Shown: one piece after another, positions 25,942 through 35,128 of the stretch
How positions within the stretch are numbered: the first letter of the stretch is position 1
Layout of the letters: the number at the start of each line of letters is the position of its first letter
Source of the DNA: Massilia agrisoli
GTDB taxonomy: Bacteria; Pseudomonadota; Gammaproteobacteria; Burkholderiales; Burkholderiaceae_D
DNA: 64,000 bases
NCBI RefSeq assembly: GCF_020831365.1
Contig: NZ_JAJHPV010000002.1
Location: 62,001 to 126,000 of the forward strand
Direction: 5' to 3'
Notes under the pieces: generated by a model
Databases searched by the model: none
What the model saw: only the letters and a program-made list of their open reading frames with translations
What the model was told of the DNA's origin: nothing
Made by a program: the position numbers and the translations under genes

Positions 25942-26793
25942 ATGCCGGTTATTTCTGAGCTCATCCTTTATCCGATCAAATCCTGCGCCGGCATCTCGGT
26001 GCGCCAGGCCACCCTGACCACCGCCGGCCTGTCGGTCGACAATGTCTACGACCGTGAATGGATGGTGGTGGACGAGCAGGGCCAGTTCCTGACCCAGCGC
26101 GAGTATCCGCGGCTGGCGCTGGTGTCCCCGCGCATCAAGCTTGACACCATCGAACTGCGCGCGCCCGGCATGCTGCGCCTTGAAATCCCGCTCGACCTGC
26201 CGGCCCCGGAAAACGAAGTGCTGCGCGAAGTGAAGCTCTGGGACGACACGGTGCTGGCCTACGATTGCGACGAAACCACCGCGACCTGGTTCTCCCAGGT
26301 GATCGGCGCGCCATGCCGGCTGGTGCGTTTCCACGCCAGCGCCCAGCGCTTTGCCAGCACCAAATGGACTGGCGGCGTCGAGGCGCCGACGCTGTTCGCC
26401 GACGGCTACCCGGTGCTGGTGATCGGCTCGGCCTCGCTGGCGGACCTGAACGGCAGGCTGGTGGCCGCCGGGCGCGACCCGCTGCCGATGGACCGCTTCC
26501 GACCCAACGTCGTGGTCGACGGCATGGAGCCGTACGAGGAAGACTACGTCGGCGCCTTCAGCATGGGCGGCGCCGAACTGAAGCCGGTCAAGCCATGCCC
26601 GCGCTGCCCGATCCCCGCGGTCGACCAGGCCACGGGCCTGCCTGGCCCCGACCCGCTCGACATCCTGCAGTCCTACCGCAACAAGCCGCAGCTCGATGAC
26701 GCGGTCTGCTTCGGCATGAACTGCATCGTGACAAAGGGCGACGGCGAGCGCCTGTTCGTCGGCCAGCAGGTCGGGGCCGCACTGGCATTCTGA
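25942..26793 (+). CDS. MOSC-domain protein, YcbX-like
   Basis: About 283 residues: an N-terminal MOSC beta-barrel domain ('ISELILYPIKSCAGI', 'DREWMVVDEQGQFLTQREYP') followed by a MOSC domain with 'DRFRPNVVVDG' and the conserved cysteines in 'PCPRCPIP', one of which binds molybdenum cofactor in this family. Relatives such as YcbX and mARC reduce N-hydroxylated compounds. It lacks the C-terminal ferredoxin domain of E. coli YcbX, so a separate electron donor is needed. ATG 25927 is an alternative start; 25942 aligns better with the family N-terminus. Confidence 0.88.
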   Translation: MPVISELILYPIKSCAGISVRQATLTTAGLSVDNVYDREWMVVDEQGQFLTQREYPRLALVSPRIKLDTIELRAPGMLRLEIPLDLPAPENEVLREVKLWDDTVLAYDCDETTATWFSQVIGAPCRLVRFHASAQRFASTKWTGGVEAPTLFADGYPVLVIGSASLADLNGRLVAAGRDPLPMDRFRPNVVVDGMEPYEEDYVGAFSMGGAELKPVKPCPRCPIPAVDQATGLPGPDPLDILQSYRNKPQLDDAVCFGMNCIVTKGDGERLFVGQQVGAALAF

Positions 26794-26854
26794 CCCGCCA
26801 ATAGCCTGTTCGGGTAAGATGGCGCGAGTTTAACTATTGCGACGAAGGAGCGTT

Positions 26855-27985
26855 ATGCACGATTCGGGCCCAACGACGAGCGAGCTGATGACGGAGAACG
26901 AGTCCCTGCGCGCACGCATGGCTTACCTGATGGAGCAGGCCGAACGCAATCACGAGATCATGCGCCGCCACCAGGCCTTCGACCTTGAGATCGTCGGCTG
27001 CGACAACTTCCCCAAGCTCGTCACCGCGATCTTCCGCAGCCTGCCGGTGATCTCCGAACTCGATATCGTCACCCTCAGCCTGGTCGACGAGGAAGCCGAC
27101 ATCCAGACCGTGATGAACGTGCTGGGCGTGGATTTTGGCGAATTCCCGCAACTGCATTTCGTGGCCACCGAGGCCGCGCTGGGCTTCGTGCCGTCGCGTA
27201 GCGCGGCCCTGACCGGCCCGCCCAAACCGCTGCTCGGACCCTATTCGCCGGTGCTGCACCAGGCGATGTTCCCGAACCCGCCGGCCGGCCTGCAAAGCAT
27301 CGCGCTGGTGCCGCTGCTGCGTAACCGCCGCCTGATCGGCAGCCTGAACCTGGGCAGCCTCGACCCGACCCGCTTTACGCCGGCGCTGGGCACCGACTTC
27401 GTCGAGCACATGGCCTCGATCATCGCGATCTGCCTCGAGAACGTGATCAGCAACGAGATGTTGAAGTACATCGGGCTGACCGACTCCCTGACCGGCGTGT
27501 ACAACCGCCGCTACATCGACCGCCGCCTGATCGAAGAGATCGCGCGGGCGCGCCGCCAGGCCTACCGCATCTCGTGCATGTACATCGATATCGACCACTT
27601 CAAGCAGGTCAACGACACGGTCGGCCACCAGGGCGGCGATGAAGTGCTGCGCGAAGTGGCCACGCGCATCAAGAACGAGCTGCGCATGTCGGACGCGCTG
27701 GGGCGTTTCGGCGGCGAGGAATTTGTCGTGCTGCTGATCGACGCCGACCTGGAGAGCGCCATCGCGGTGGCCCAGCGCATCCGCAACAGCGTGGCCAGCC
27801 ACCCGTTCCACCTGTCGACCGGCGGCCAGCTGGAGCTGTCGGTGTCGATCGGGGTGGCGACCCTGGAAGACTTCGAGCGCGACCACGCCATCGAAGGCGT
27901 GGCGCACCAGCTGGTGGCGCATGCCGACACCGCGCTGTACCAGGCCAAGGCCGAAGGCCGCAACCGGGTGGTGTCGTTCGACTAG
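26855..27985 (+). CDS. GAF/DUF484-like sensor with GGDEF diguanylate cyclase
   Basis: A 376-residue soluble protein set by AAGGAG 5 nt before ATG 26855. A coiled-coil start ('ENESLRARMAYLMEQAE') leads to a GAF/DUF484-like domain (about 45-200; 'SIALVPLLRNRRLIGSLNLG') and a GGDEF domain. The active site reads Gly286-Gly287-Glu288-Glu289-Phe290, and an inhibitory site Arg277-Met-Ser-Asp280 lies exactly five residues before it, so product feedback is expected. It should make c-di-GMP and is the counterpart of the EAL enzyme at 11.3 kb. The input signal is unknown. Confidence 0.92.
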   Translation: MHDSGPTTSELMTENESLRARMAYLMEQAERNHEIMRRHQAFDLEIVGCDNFPKLVTAIFRSLPVISELDIVTLSLVDEEADIQTVMNVLGVDFGEFPQLHFVATEAALGFVPSRSAALTGPPKPLLGPYSPVLHQAMFPNPPAGLQSIALVPLLRNRRLIGSLNLGSLDPTRFTPALGTDFVEHMASIIAICLENVISNEMLKYIGLTDSLTGVYNRRYIDRRLIEEIARARRQAYRISCMYIDIDHFKQVNDTVGHQGGDEVLREVATRIKNELRMSDALGRFGGEEFVVLLIDADLESAIAVAQRIRNSVASHPFHLSTGGQLELSVSIGVATLEDFERDHAIEGVAHQLVAHADTALYQAKAEGRNRVVSFD

Positions 27986-27994
27986 CGCAATCGC

Positions 27995-29980
27995 TTAATT
28001 CAGCAGGCGTTCTTCCGCGCGGCTGACCGCTTCGGCCGAGCCGCGCACCACCACCACGTCGCCTTCCGCCAGCACCGACTCGCGGCTGGCGTCGACGCGC
28101 TCGCGGCCGCGCCGCAGCACCGCCACCTCGGCGCCCACTTCTTCCAGTTCCAGCTCGCCGATGCGCTTGCCTATGGCGCCTGCGCCGTCCACCAGCGGCA
28201 CCGAATGCAGGCGCACGAACAGGTGCTCGGGATCGTCGGCCGCGTCCGACAGGCCGTGGAAGTAGCCGCGCATCGAGGCATAGCGCTCTTCGCGCACCGA
28301 CTGCACCCGGTGCACCACGCGCCGCAGCGGCACCCCCATCATCACCATCGCGTGCGACGCCAGCATCAGGCTGGCCTCGAGCGACTCGGGCACCACTTCG
28401 GTGGCGCCGGCCTTCTTCAGGGTGTCCAGTTCGGAGTCGTCATGGCAGCGCACGATGACGGGCAGGGCAGGGGCCAGCTCGTGCACCTGGTGCAGGATCT
28501 TCAGCGCCGACGCGGTATTGGCGTAGGTGATGACCATCGCGCTGGCGCGGTAGATGCCGGCGGCGACCAGGCTCTCGCGCCGCGCCGCGTCGCCATACGA
28601 CACATTGGCGCCGGCCGATTGCGCTTCGCGCACGCGCTCTGGGTCAAGGTCGAGCGCCTGGTAGGGCACTTTTTCGTCGGTCAGCAAGGTGGCCAGGCTC
28701 TGGCCGCTGCGCCCGAAGCCGGCGATGATCACGTGCTTTTGCGCGGCCATGGTGCGCGTGGCGATCTGGGTCAGCTGCAGCGACTGCATCATCCATTCGT
28801 TGGACGCGACCTTCATCACAATCTGGTCGGACTTCTCGATCAGGAACGGCGCGATCAGCATCGACAGCACCATCGACGCCAGCACCAGCTGGATCATGAA
28901 CGGGTCGAGCAGCTTGGCGCCAGCGGCCAGCGTCAGCAGCACGAAGCCGAATTCGCCGGCCTGCGCCAGGCCCAGGCCGGTGCGCATGGCGACGCCGTCG
29001 GAGGCGCCGAACCACTTGGCCAGCAGCGCGATCAGCGCGAACTTGAGCATGACCGGTATCGCGGTCAGTACCAGCACCAGCCACAGGTGCTCGACCACCA
29101 GCTGCACGTTGAGCATCATGCCGACGGTGATGAAGAACAGGCCAAGCAGCACGTCGCGGAACGGCTTGATGTCTTCTTCCACCTGGTGCTTGTACTGGGT
29201 TTCCGAAATCAGCATGCCGGCCACGAACGCGCCCAGCGCCAGCGACAGGCCGGCCTGCTCGGTGATCCATGCCGCGCCCAGCGTGATCAGGAGCAGGTTG
29301 AGCATGAACAGCTCCTGCGAGCGGCGCTTGACCACGATCGAGAACCAGCGCCGCATCAGCTTCTGGCCGATAAACAGCAGCAGCACCAGCACGATCACCG
29401 CCTTGACGGCGGCCCAGGCCAGCGTCTCGACCAGCACTTCGGGCGGCTTGCCCAGCGACGGAATCAGGATCAGCAGCGGCACCACGGCCAGGTCCTGGAA
29501 CAGCAAAATGCCGATGATCTTGCGGCCGTGCGGGCTTTCCAGCTCCAGCCGCTCGGTCAGCATCTTGACCACGATGGCGGTCGAAGACATCGCCAGCGCG
29601 CCGCCCAGCGCGAACGAGGCCTGCCAGCTGATCTGGAAATTGGCCGGCAGCTGGGTCGAGGCCAGCCAGCCGAACGCCATCGCGCCGGCGATGGTCAGCA
29701 CCACCTGCGCCATGCCCAGCCCGAACACCACGCGCCGCATCGCCTTCAGCTGCGCCAGCGAGAATTCCAGGCCGATCGAGAACATCAGGAACACCACCCC
29801 GAACTCGGCCAGCGTATGGGTGGTGTGGTCGTTCTCGGCCAGGCCGAGGGCATGCGGCCCGATCAGGATACCCACGGCCAGGTAGCCCAGCATCGGGGGC
29901 AGGTGAAGCATGCGGAACGCGACCACGCCAAGGACGGCGCTGCCAAGTAACAGAAGGGTCAGTTCCAGTCCAGAATACAT
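27995..29980 (-). CDS. CPA2-family cation:proton antiporter with TrkA domains (Kef/YbaL type)
   Basis: A 661-residue membrane protein. About twelve hydrophobic segments fill residues 1-390, starting 'LELTLLLLGSAVLGVVAF' and including 'EFGVVFLMFSIGLEF'. A TrkA-N/RCK Rossmann domain follows ('HVIIAGFGRSGQSLATLL'), then a TrkA-C domain at the end ('VLAEGDVVVVRGSAEAV'). This is the Kef-type arrangement, exchanging K+ or Na+ for H+ under nucleotide control. No separate KefF/KefG subunit gene is adjacent. It is convergent with the GGDEF gene and divergent from kdsD. Confidence 0.92.
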   Translation of the reverse strand: MYSGLELTLLLLGSAVLGVVAFRMLHLPPMLGYLAVGILIGPHALGLAENDHTTHTLAEFGVVFLMFSIGLEFSLAQLKAMRRVVFGLGMAQVVLTIAGAMAFGWLASTQLPANFQISWQASFALGGALAMSSTAIVVKMLTERLELESPHGRKIIGILLFQDLAVVPLLILIPSLGKPPEVLVETLAWAAVKAVIVLVLLLFIGQKLMRRWFSIVVKRRSQELFMLNLLLITLGAAWITEQAGLSLALGAFVAGMLISETQYKHQVEEDIKPFRDVLLGLFFITVGMMLNVQLVVEHLWLVLVLTAIPVMLKFALIALLAKWFGASDGVAMRTGLGLAQAGEFGFVLLTLAAGAKLLDPFMIQLVLASMVLSMLIAPFLIEKSDQIVMKVASNEWMMQSLQLTQIATRTMAAQKHVIIAGFGRSGQSLATLLTDEKVPYQALDLDPERVREAQSAGANVSYGDAARRESLVAAGIYRASAMVITYANTASALKILHQVHELAPALPVIVRCHDDSELDTLKKAGATEVVPESLEASLMLASHAMVMMGVPLRRVVHRVQSVREERYASMRGYFHGLSDAADDPEHLFVRLHSVPLVDGAGAIGKRIGELELEEVGAEVAVLRRGRERVDASRESVLAEGDVVVVRGSAEAVSRAEERLLN

Positions 29981-30053
29981 GCGCGCCTGCGTCCCCTCAC
30001 GGCTAAATCGTTATTTGTTGCGTCTGGCAAGTTTTTTGCTTTCGCAATTCGTT

Positions 30054-30065
30054 TATACTTCCAGC
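30054..30065 (+). promoter_or_regulatory. Candidate -10 element 6 nt before the kdsD ATG
   Basis: TATACT (30054-30059) is followed by exactly 6 nt and ATG 30066. The -35 region is T-rich (gttttttgct) without a clear hexamer. If used, transcription would start at the ATG, giving either a leaderless message or initiation at the internal ATG 30090. Confidence 0.45.
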
Positions 30066-31088
30066 ATGAGTGTAACCGATGAAAAAACAATGCTGAAAGC
30101 TTTTGACAACACCGCCCTGCAGCGCGCAATGGAACTGGCGCGCGAGACCCTCGACATCGAGGCTGACGCGCTGCGCGCTGCGCACGGCCGCCTGCTCGGG
30201 GATGACAGCATCGGCCGCGCGGTGGGCATGCTGCTCGGCTGCAGCGGCCGCGTGGTGGTGTCGGGCATCGGCAAGTCGGGCCACATCGCCCGCAAGATCG
30301 CGGCCACCCTGTCCTCTACCGGCACCCCGGCCATGTTCGTGCACCCGGCCGAAGCGGCCCACGGCGACCTCGGCATGGTGACGGCGGAAGATGCTTTCAT
30401 TGCAATTTCCTATTCCGGCGAAGCGGCCGAGCTGCTGTCGATCTTGCCGATCGTCAAACGCATGGGCGCGCCCTTGATCGCCATGACCGGCAAGCCGCAG
30501 TCGAGCCTGGCCCAGCTGGCCGACGTGCATTTGAACATTGCCGTTGAGAAAGAGGCCTGCCCGCTGAACCTGGCGCCGACCGCCAGCACCACCGTGACGC
30601 TGGCGCTGGGTGACGCGCTGGCCGTGGCGCTGCTCGACGCGCGCGGCTTCCGCGAAGAAGACTTCGCGCGCTCGCACCCGGGCGGCGCCCTTGGCCGCCG
30701 CCTGCTGACCCATGTGCGCGACGTCATGCGCAGCGGCGACGCCATCCCGATGGTTAGCGCCGACGTACCGCTGTCGGCGGCGCTGCTCGAAATTACCCAG
30801 AAGGGCATGGGCATGACCGCCATCGTCGACAACGCGGGCCACCCGGTCGGCGTGTTCACCGACGGCGACCTGCGCCGCATGCTCGAAAAAGTGCAGGACT
30901 TCACCAAGGTCACGATCCGCGACGTCATGCACGCCGGCCCGCGCACCGTGCATCCCGAGCAGCTGGCAGTCGACGCGGTCGCGATCATGGAAGAATTCCG
31001 CATCAACCAGATGCTGGTGGTGGACGCCGACGGCAAGCTGGTCGGCGCGCTGCACATCCACGACCTGACCCGCGCCAAGGTGATCTGA
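30066..31088 (+). CDS. kdsD: D-arabinose 5-phosphate isomerase
   Basis: KdsD converts ribulose 5-phosphate to arabinose 5-phosphate, the first step to Kdo of the LPS inner core. A 340-residue protein: SIS domain with 'VVVSGIGKSGHIARKIAATL', 'HGDLGMVTAEDAFIAISYSG' and 'ARGFREEDFARSHPGGALG', then two CBS domains ('VRDVMRSGDAIPMVSAD' and 'IRDVMHAGPRTVHPEQ'). Its stop overlaps the kdsC start (ATGA). It opens the operon kdsD-kdsC-lptC-lptA-lptB-rpoN, the common beta/gamma-proteobacterial order. ATG 30090 is a possible later start. Confidence 0.96.
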   Translation: MSVTDEKTMLKAFDNTALQRAMELARETLDIEADALRAAHGRLLGDDSIGRAVGMLLGCSGRVVVSGIGKSGHIARKIAATLSSTGTPAMFVHPAEAAHGDLGMVTAEDAFIAISYSGEAAELLSILPIVKRMGAPLIAMTGKPQSSLAQLADVHLNIAVEKEACPLNLAPTASTTVTLALGDALAVALLDARGFREEDFARSHPGGALGRRLLTHVRDVMRSGDAIPMVSADVPLSAALLEITQKGMGMTAIVDNAGHPVGVFTDGDLRRMLEKVQDFTKVTIRDVMHAGPRTVHPEQLAVDAVAIMEEFRINQMLVVDADGKLVGALHIHDLTRAKVI

Positions 31089-31618
31089 TGCGCGAACTCG
31101 AACACATGCGCCGCGCCGCCAGCGTCAAGGTCATGATCTTCGACGTCGACGGCGTGCTGACCGACGGCACCCTGACCTACGGCGCCGATGGCGAAGTCAC
31201 CAAGACCTTCTTTGTCCTCGACGGCCTCGGTATCCAGCTGCTGAACAAGACCGGCGTGAAGACGGCGATCATCAGCGCGCGCCAGTCGCCCATCGTGGTC
31301 AAGCGCGCGGCCGACCTGGGCATCACCCATGTCTACCAGGGCATCCATGACAAGCGCATCGCGTTCAACTCGCTGCTCGAAGAAACCGGCGTCACCGCCG
31401 ACCAGTGCGGCTATATCGGCGACGACGTGATCGACCTGCCGCTGCTGCTGCAGGTGGGCTTTGCCGTCGCCGTACCGAGCGGGCACGCCGAGGTCCAGCA
31501 CCGCGCCCACTACGTGACGCGCGCCAATGGCGGGCGCGGCGCCGTGCGCGAGGTCTGCGACATGGTCATGCGCGCGCAGGGCACCTATGAACAGGCGCTT
31601 GCGCCGTACTTCGCCTAG
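31088..31618 (+). CDS. kdsC: Kdo-8-phosphate phosphatase
   Basis: KdsC removes the phosphate from Kdo 8-phosphate. This 176-residue HAD phosphatase has motif I 'MIFDVDGVLTDGTL' with nucleophile Asp, motif II in 'KTAIISAR', Lys in 'VKRAADLG', and motif III 'GYIGDDVIDLPLL'. It lacks a cap domain, as the tetrameric family does. Its ATG overlaps the kdsD stop, so the two are translationally coupled. Confidence 0.96.
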   Translation: MRELEHMRRAASVKVMIFDVDGVLTDGTLTYGADGEVTKTFFVLDGLGIQLLNKTGVKTAIISARQSPIVVKRAADLGITHVYQGIHDKRIAFNSLLEETGVTADQCGYIGDDVIDLPLLLQVGFAVAVPSGHAEVQHRAHYVTRANGGRGAVREVCDMVMRAQGTYEQALAPYFA

Positions 31619-31624
31619 ACCGCC

Positions 31625-32221
31625 GTGCCGCGCCAACAACACAAGCGAACCGCCCACCGCTGGAAGCTCACGGCCATCATGATGACCGCGACCTTCCTCG
31701 CCTTCGGCAGCTTCTGGGTGGCGCAGATGATGGAAAACGATCCGGGCATCTCGTCGGACGCGCTTAAGAACGAGCCTGACTACATCGTCGAACGCTTCAG
31801 CGTGGTGCGCATGTCGCCAAGCGGGCAGCCGCGCTACATCGTTTCGGGCGACAAGCTGACGCACCGGCCCGTGGATGACACCGCGGAAATCGAGAAGCCA
31901 CTGGTGCAGAGCATTGGCGAAGGCGTGCCGCCGACGACGATCCGCGCCAGGCGGGCGCGCGTCGACCACGGCAACACCCAGGTGCACCTGATGGGCGACG
32001 TCGATATCGACCGCAAGGCGACAGCCACGAGCAGGCCGGTGCGCATGCGTACGCAGGCGCTGACGGTGTACCCGGACGACGACCAGATGAAGACCGACCA
32101 GCCGGTCGAGGTCATCTCCGACGGCGCGACGATGACGGGCACTGGCCTGTTTGTCGACAACACGACGCGCCAGGTCAATGTGTCCAGCCGCGTGCGGATC
32201 GTTTATCCGCCGCGCCAGTAA
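31625..32221 (+). CDS. lptC: LPS export protein LptC
   Basis: LptC is the bitopic inner-membrane protein that passes LPS from LptB2FG to periplasmic LptA. The 198-residue product starts with GTG 31625, 6 bp after kdsC. It has one N-terminal membrane anchor ('LTAIMMTATFLAFGSFWVA') and a periplasmic beta-jellyroll ('YIVERFSVVRMSPSGQPRY', 'GDVDIDRK', 'VRMRTQALTVYPDDD'). The size is normal and the gene lies directly before lptA. Confidence 0.93.
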   Translation: MPRQQHKRTAHRWKLTAIMMTATFLAFGSFWVAQMMENDPGISSDALKNEPDYIVERFSVVRMSPSGQPRYIVSGDKLTHRPVDDTAEIEKPLVQSIGEGVPPTTIRARRARVDHGNTQVHLMGDVDIDRKATATSRPVRMRTQALTVYPDDDQMKTDQPVEVISDGATMTGTGLFVDNTTRQVNVSSRVRIVYPPRQ

Positions 32222-32247
32222 TCAAAAAATAAATGAGCGAGCTACCG

Positions 32248-32805
32248 ATGAAGAAAATCCTGCTTTGTATCGCACTGTGCGGCGTTGTTGCAGGTTCTGC
32301 GATGGCCGAGAAGGCCGACTCGAACAAGCCGACCGAAATTTTCGCTGACTCGGCATCCGACGACGATGTGAAGCAGATCCGTACGCTGACGGGCAATGTG
32401 ATCCTCACGCGCGGCACGCTGGTGATGAAGGCCGGTAAGGCCGTCCTCCGCGTCGATCCGGAAGGCTACCAGTTCGTGACCTTTACCGCGGCCCCTGGCA
32501 CGGTGGCGACCTTCCGCCAGAAGCGCGACGGCGGCGACCTGTGGGTTGAAGGCCAGGCCGAACGCATCGAATACGACAACAAGACCGAGATCGTGAAGCT
32601 GTTCTCGAAGGCCAAGCTGGCCCGCCTCGAAGGCAGCCGCGTGACCGACGAGGTCGAAGGCGCCTTCATCTCCTACGACAGCCGCAAGGAATTCTTCGCT
32701 GTCGAGAACACCGCAACCGGCGAGAGCAAGCCAGGCGCGGGCCGCGTCCGGATGGTGATCCAGCCATCGAACAAGCCGTCAGCGCCGGCCACGCCAGGAA
32801 AATAA
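32248..32805 (+). CDS. lptA: LPS transport periplasmic protein LptA
   Basis: LptA forms the periplasmic bridge carrying LPS to the outer membrane. From ATG 32248 the protein is 185 residues, beginning with the signal peptide [20 protein letters not shown]. The OstA-type beta-jellyroll includes '[19 protein letters not shown]' and '[19 protein letters not shown]'. ATG 32233 is an in-frame alternative that would add five residues; the shorter form gives the more typical signal peptide. The gene is followed 4 bp later by lptB. Confidence 0.93.
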   Translation: MKKILLCIALCGVVAGSAMAEKADSNKPTEIFADSASDDDVKQIRTLTGNVILTRGTLVMKAGKAVLRVDPEGYQFVTFTAAPGTVATFRQKRDGGDLWVEGQAERIEYDNKTEIVKLFSKAKLARLEGSRVTDEVEGAFISYDSRKEFFAVENTATGESKPGAGRVRMVIQPSNKPSAPATPGK

Positions 32806-32809
32806 AACA

Positions 32810-33565
32810 ATGGAAGCAAAAAACTGTGGCAGCACCCTGATCGTCCGCGGCCTGCAAAAGAGCTACGGCAAGCGGCTGGTGGTGCGCGACGTCTCCTTGC
32901 AGGTCGAGTGCGGCGAAGTAGTCGGGCTGCTGGGGCCTAACGGCGCCGGCAAGACCACCTCGTTCTACATGATCGTCGGCCTGGTGCCGTCGGACGCCGG
33001 CTCGATCGACATCAGCGGCGTCGACATCTCCAGCCTGCCGATCCACCGCCGCGCCACGCTGGGCCTGTCCTACCTGCCGCAGGAAGCGTCGGTATTCCGC
33101 AAGCTGACCGTGGAAGACAATATCCGCGCCGTGCTGGAACTGCAGAAGGTCGACGGCAAGCCGCTCTCGAAAGGCGAGATCGAGCAGCGCCTCGACTCGC
33201 TGCTGGCCGACCTGCAAATCGAAAAGCTGCGCGAGAACCAGGCGATGTCGCTGTCCGGCGGCGAGCGCCGCCGCGTCGAGATCGCGCGCGCGCTGGCGAC
33301 CAACCCGCGCTTCGTGCTGCTCGACGAACCGTTTGCGGGTGTCGACCCGATCGCCGTGATCGAAATCCAGCGCATCGTGCGCTTCCTGAAGGAGCGCAAG
33401 ATCGGCGTGCTGATCACCGACCATAATGTCCGTGAAACGCTCGGCATCTGCGACCGCGCCTACATCATCAACCAGGGGGCGGTGCTTGCCTCGGGCCGGC
33501 CTGACGACATCATTGCCGACGAGTCGGTACGGCGCGTGTACCTCGGCGAACACTTCCGGATGTAA
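32810..33565 (+). CDS. lptB: LPS export ATP-binding protein LptB
   Basis: LptB is the ATPase of the LptB2FG extractor. The 251-residue ABC protein has Walker A '[11 protein letters not shown]', Q-loop '[17 protein letters not shown]', signature '[15 protein letters not shown]', Walker B '[13 protein letters not shown]', and the switch His in '[10 protein letters not shown]', all intact. 'EDNIRAVLE' and 'GVDPIAV' are typical of LptB among ABC ATPases. The partner genes lptF and lptG are not in the window. rpoN follows by 8 bp. Confidence 0.96.
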   Translation: MEAKNCGSTLIVRGLQKSYGKRLVVRDVSLQVECGEVVGLLGPNGAGKTTSFYMIVGLVPSDAGSIDISGVDISSLPIHRRATLGLSYLPQEASVFRKLTVEDNIRAVLELQKVDGKPLSKGEIEQRLDSLLADLQIEKLRENQAMSLSGGERRRVEIARALATNPRFVLLDEPFAGVDPIAVIEIQRIVRFLKERKIGVLITDHNVRETLGICDRAYIINQGAVLASGRPDDIIADESVRRVYLGEHFRM

Positions 33566-33573
33566 GCCATATC

Positions 33574-35046
33574 ATGAAACAATCCCTGCAATTACGGACG
33601 TCGCAGCATCTTGCGCTTACGCCCCAGCTGCAGCAGTCGATCCGGCTGCTGCAGCTGTCGACGCTCGAATTGCACCAGGAGATAGAACAGGCGCTGTCGG
33701 ACAATCCCATGCTCGAACGGCTGGACGATCCGCTCGACCACTCGGTACGCCTGCTGGCCGACGGCGCCATCAACACCGCCACGCCTGGCGAAGCGCCAAC
33801 CGAGCCGGGATCGCAGGAAGCCGCTCCGGCGGCCGAAGGCGACAATTTCGACAGCCCTGAAGTGGCCAGCGTCGCTGGCGAAGGCGAGGGCGATGGCGAC
33901 TGGGGTGACGTCGGCAGCGCCAAGGCGCCGGATGATGAAGATTCGCGTCCCCAGCTCGAAGCCAGCGCCACCACGCTGCGCGAGCACCTGACGGAACAGG
34001 TCCGCGTCACCTGCCTGAGCGCGCGCGACTGCGCGCTGGTCGAACTGATCATCGACGCGCTTGACGACAACGGCTACCTCGAAGAGCCGCTGGAAGACAT
34101 CCACTCGCGCATGCCGCCCGAACTCGACATCGAGATCGACGAACTGCACACCGCGCTGGCGCTGGTGCAGAGCCTTGACCCGACCGGCGTGGGCGCGCGC
34201 AATGCGTCCGAATGCCTGGCGCTGCAGATCCGCCGCATGCCGGGCGTGCCGCTGGTGACGCGCCGGATGGCGCTGGCCATCGTCGAAAAGCACCTGGCCT
34301 GGTTCGCCCAGCGCGAATTCAACAAGCTGAAAAAAGCCCTGGACTGCGACGACGAAGACCTGCGCGAAGCGCAGGCCGTTATCCGCCAGTGCAATCCGCA
34401 TCCGGGTGCTGCCTATGGCGGCGGGGTGTCCGATTTCGTGGTGCCGGACGTGATCGTGCGGCGCGGCCGCGGCGGCTGGGTGGTCACCCTGAATAACGAC
34501 GTGATGCCGCGCCTGCGCGTGAACAGCATGTACGCAAACCTGCTCCGCCAGGGCAAAGGCGAAGGGCAGCTCAACACGCAGCTGCAGGAAGCCAAGTGGC
34601 TGATCAAGAACATGCGCCAGCGCTTCGACACCATCCTGCGCGTGTCGCAGGCCATTGTCGACCGCCAGCGTAACTTCTTCTCGCACGGGGCGGTGGCGAT
34701 GCGCCCGCTGGTGCTGCGCGAGATCGCCGATACGCTCGGCCTGCACGAGAGCACCATCTCGCGCGTGACGACGCAAAAGTACATGATGACGCCGCACGGG
34801 ATGTTCGAGCTCAAGTACTTCTTCGGCAGCCATGTGGCGACCGATGCCGGCGGCGAGGCATCGTCGACGGCGATCCGCGCGCTGATCGTTCAGCTGACCA
34901 GCGCCGAAGACCCCAGGAGCCCACTGTCGGACAGCAAGATCGCCGACATGCTGGGTGAGCAGGGCATGGTCATCGCCCGCCGCACGGTGGCGAAGTACCG
35001 CGAAGCGCTCAAGATCCCGCCAGTGGCCCTGCGCAAGTCGCTCTAG
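33574..35046 (+). CDS. rpoN: RNA polymerase sigma-54 factor
   Basis: Sigma-54 directs transcription from -24/-12 promoters with AAA+ activators. The 490-residue protein has the Gln/Leu-rich region I ('[20 protein letters not shown]'), an acidic region II, the core-binding region, a helix-turn-helix ('[18 protein letters not shown]'), and the RpoN box '[10 protein letters not shown]' near the end. Position after lptB is conserved. In most proteobacteria hpf and ptsN follow directly; here a repeat, an M23-like gene and a catabolic operon intervene. Confidence 0.96.
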   Translation: MKQSLQLRTSQHLALTPQLQQSIRLLQLSTLELHQEIEQALSDNPMLERLDDPLDHSVRLLADGAINTATPGEAPTEPGSQEAAPAAEGDNFDSPEVASVAGEGEGDGDWGDVGSAKAPDDEDSRPQLEASATTLREHLTEQVRVTCLSARDCALVELIIDALDDNGYLEEPLEDIHSRMPPELDIEIDELHTALALVQSLDPTGVGARNASECLALQIRRMPGVPLVTRRMALAIVEKHLAWFAQREFNKLKKALDCDDEDLREAQAVIRQCNPHPGAAYGGGVSDFVVPDVIVRRGRGGWVVTLNNDVMPRLRVNSMYANLLRQGKGEGQLNTQLQEAKWLIKNMRQRFDTILRVSQAIVDRQRNFFSHGAVAMRPLVLREIADTLGLHESTISRVTTQKYMMTPHGMFELKYFFGSHVATDAGGEASSTAIRALIVQLTSAEDPRSPLSDSKIADMLGEQGMVIARRTVAKYREALKIPPVALRKSL

Positions 35047-35050
35047 TCCC

Positions 35051-35126
35051 GTCATTCCCGCGAAGGCGGGAATCCATGGTGCGTGCGCCAGTGGCCCGGC
35101 ATGGGTTCCCGCTGTCGCGGGAACGA
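35051..35126. repeat. REP-like paired palindrome, copy C
   Basis: Two facing hairpin units (ATTCCCGCGAAGGCGGGAAT and the right arm TTCCCGCTGTCGCGGGAA), bounded by GTC...GAC, fill the gap between converging rpoN and the M23-like gene. Same family as copies at 777, 5155 and 52618. It may also act as a bidirectional terminator. Confidence 0.8.
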
Positions 35127-35128
35127 CG

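Noticed and set aside
28205-29950. A 581-codon open frame on the plus strand opposite the Kef-type antiporter gene.
   Set aside because: His/Gln/Arg-rich low-complexity translation with no motif; it is a GC-driven mirror of a gene with clear domains on the minus strand.
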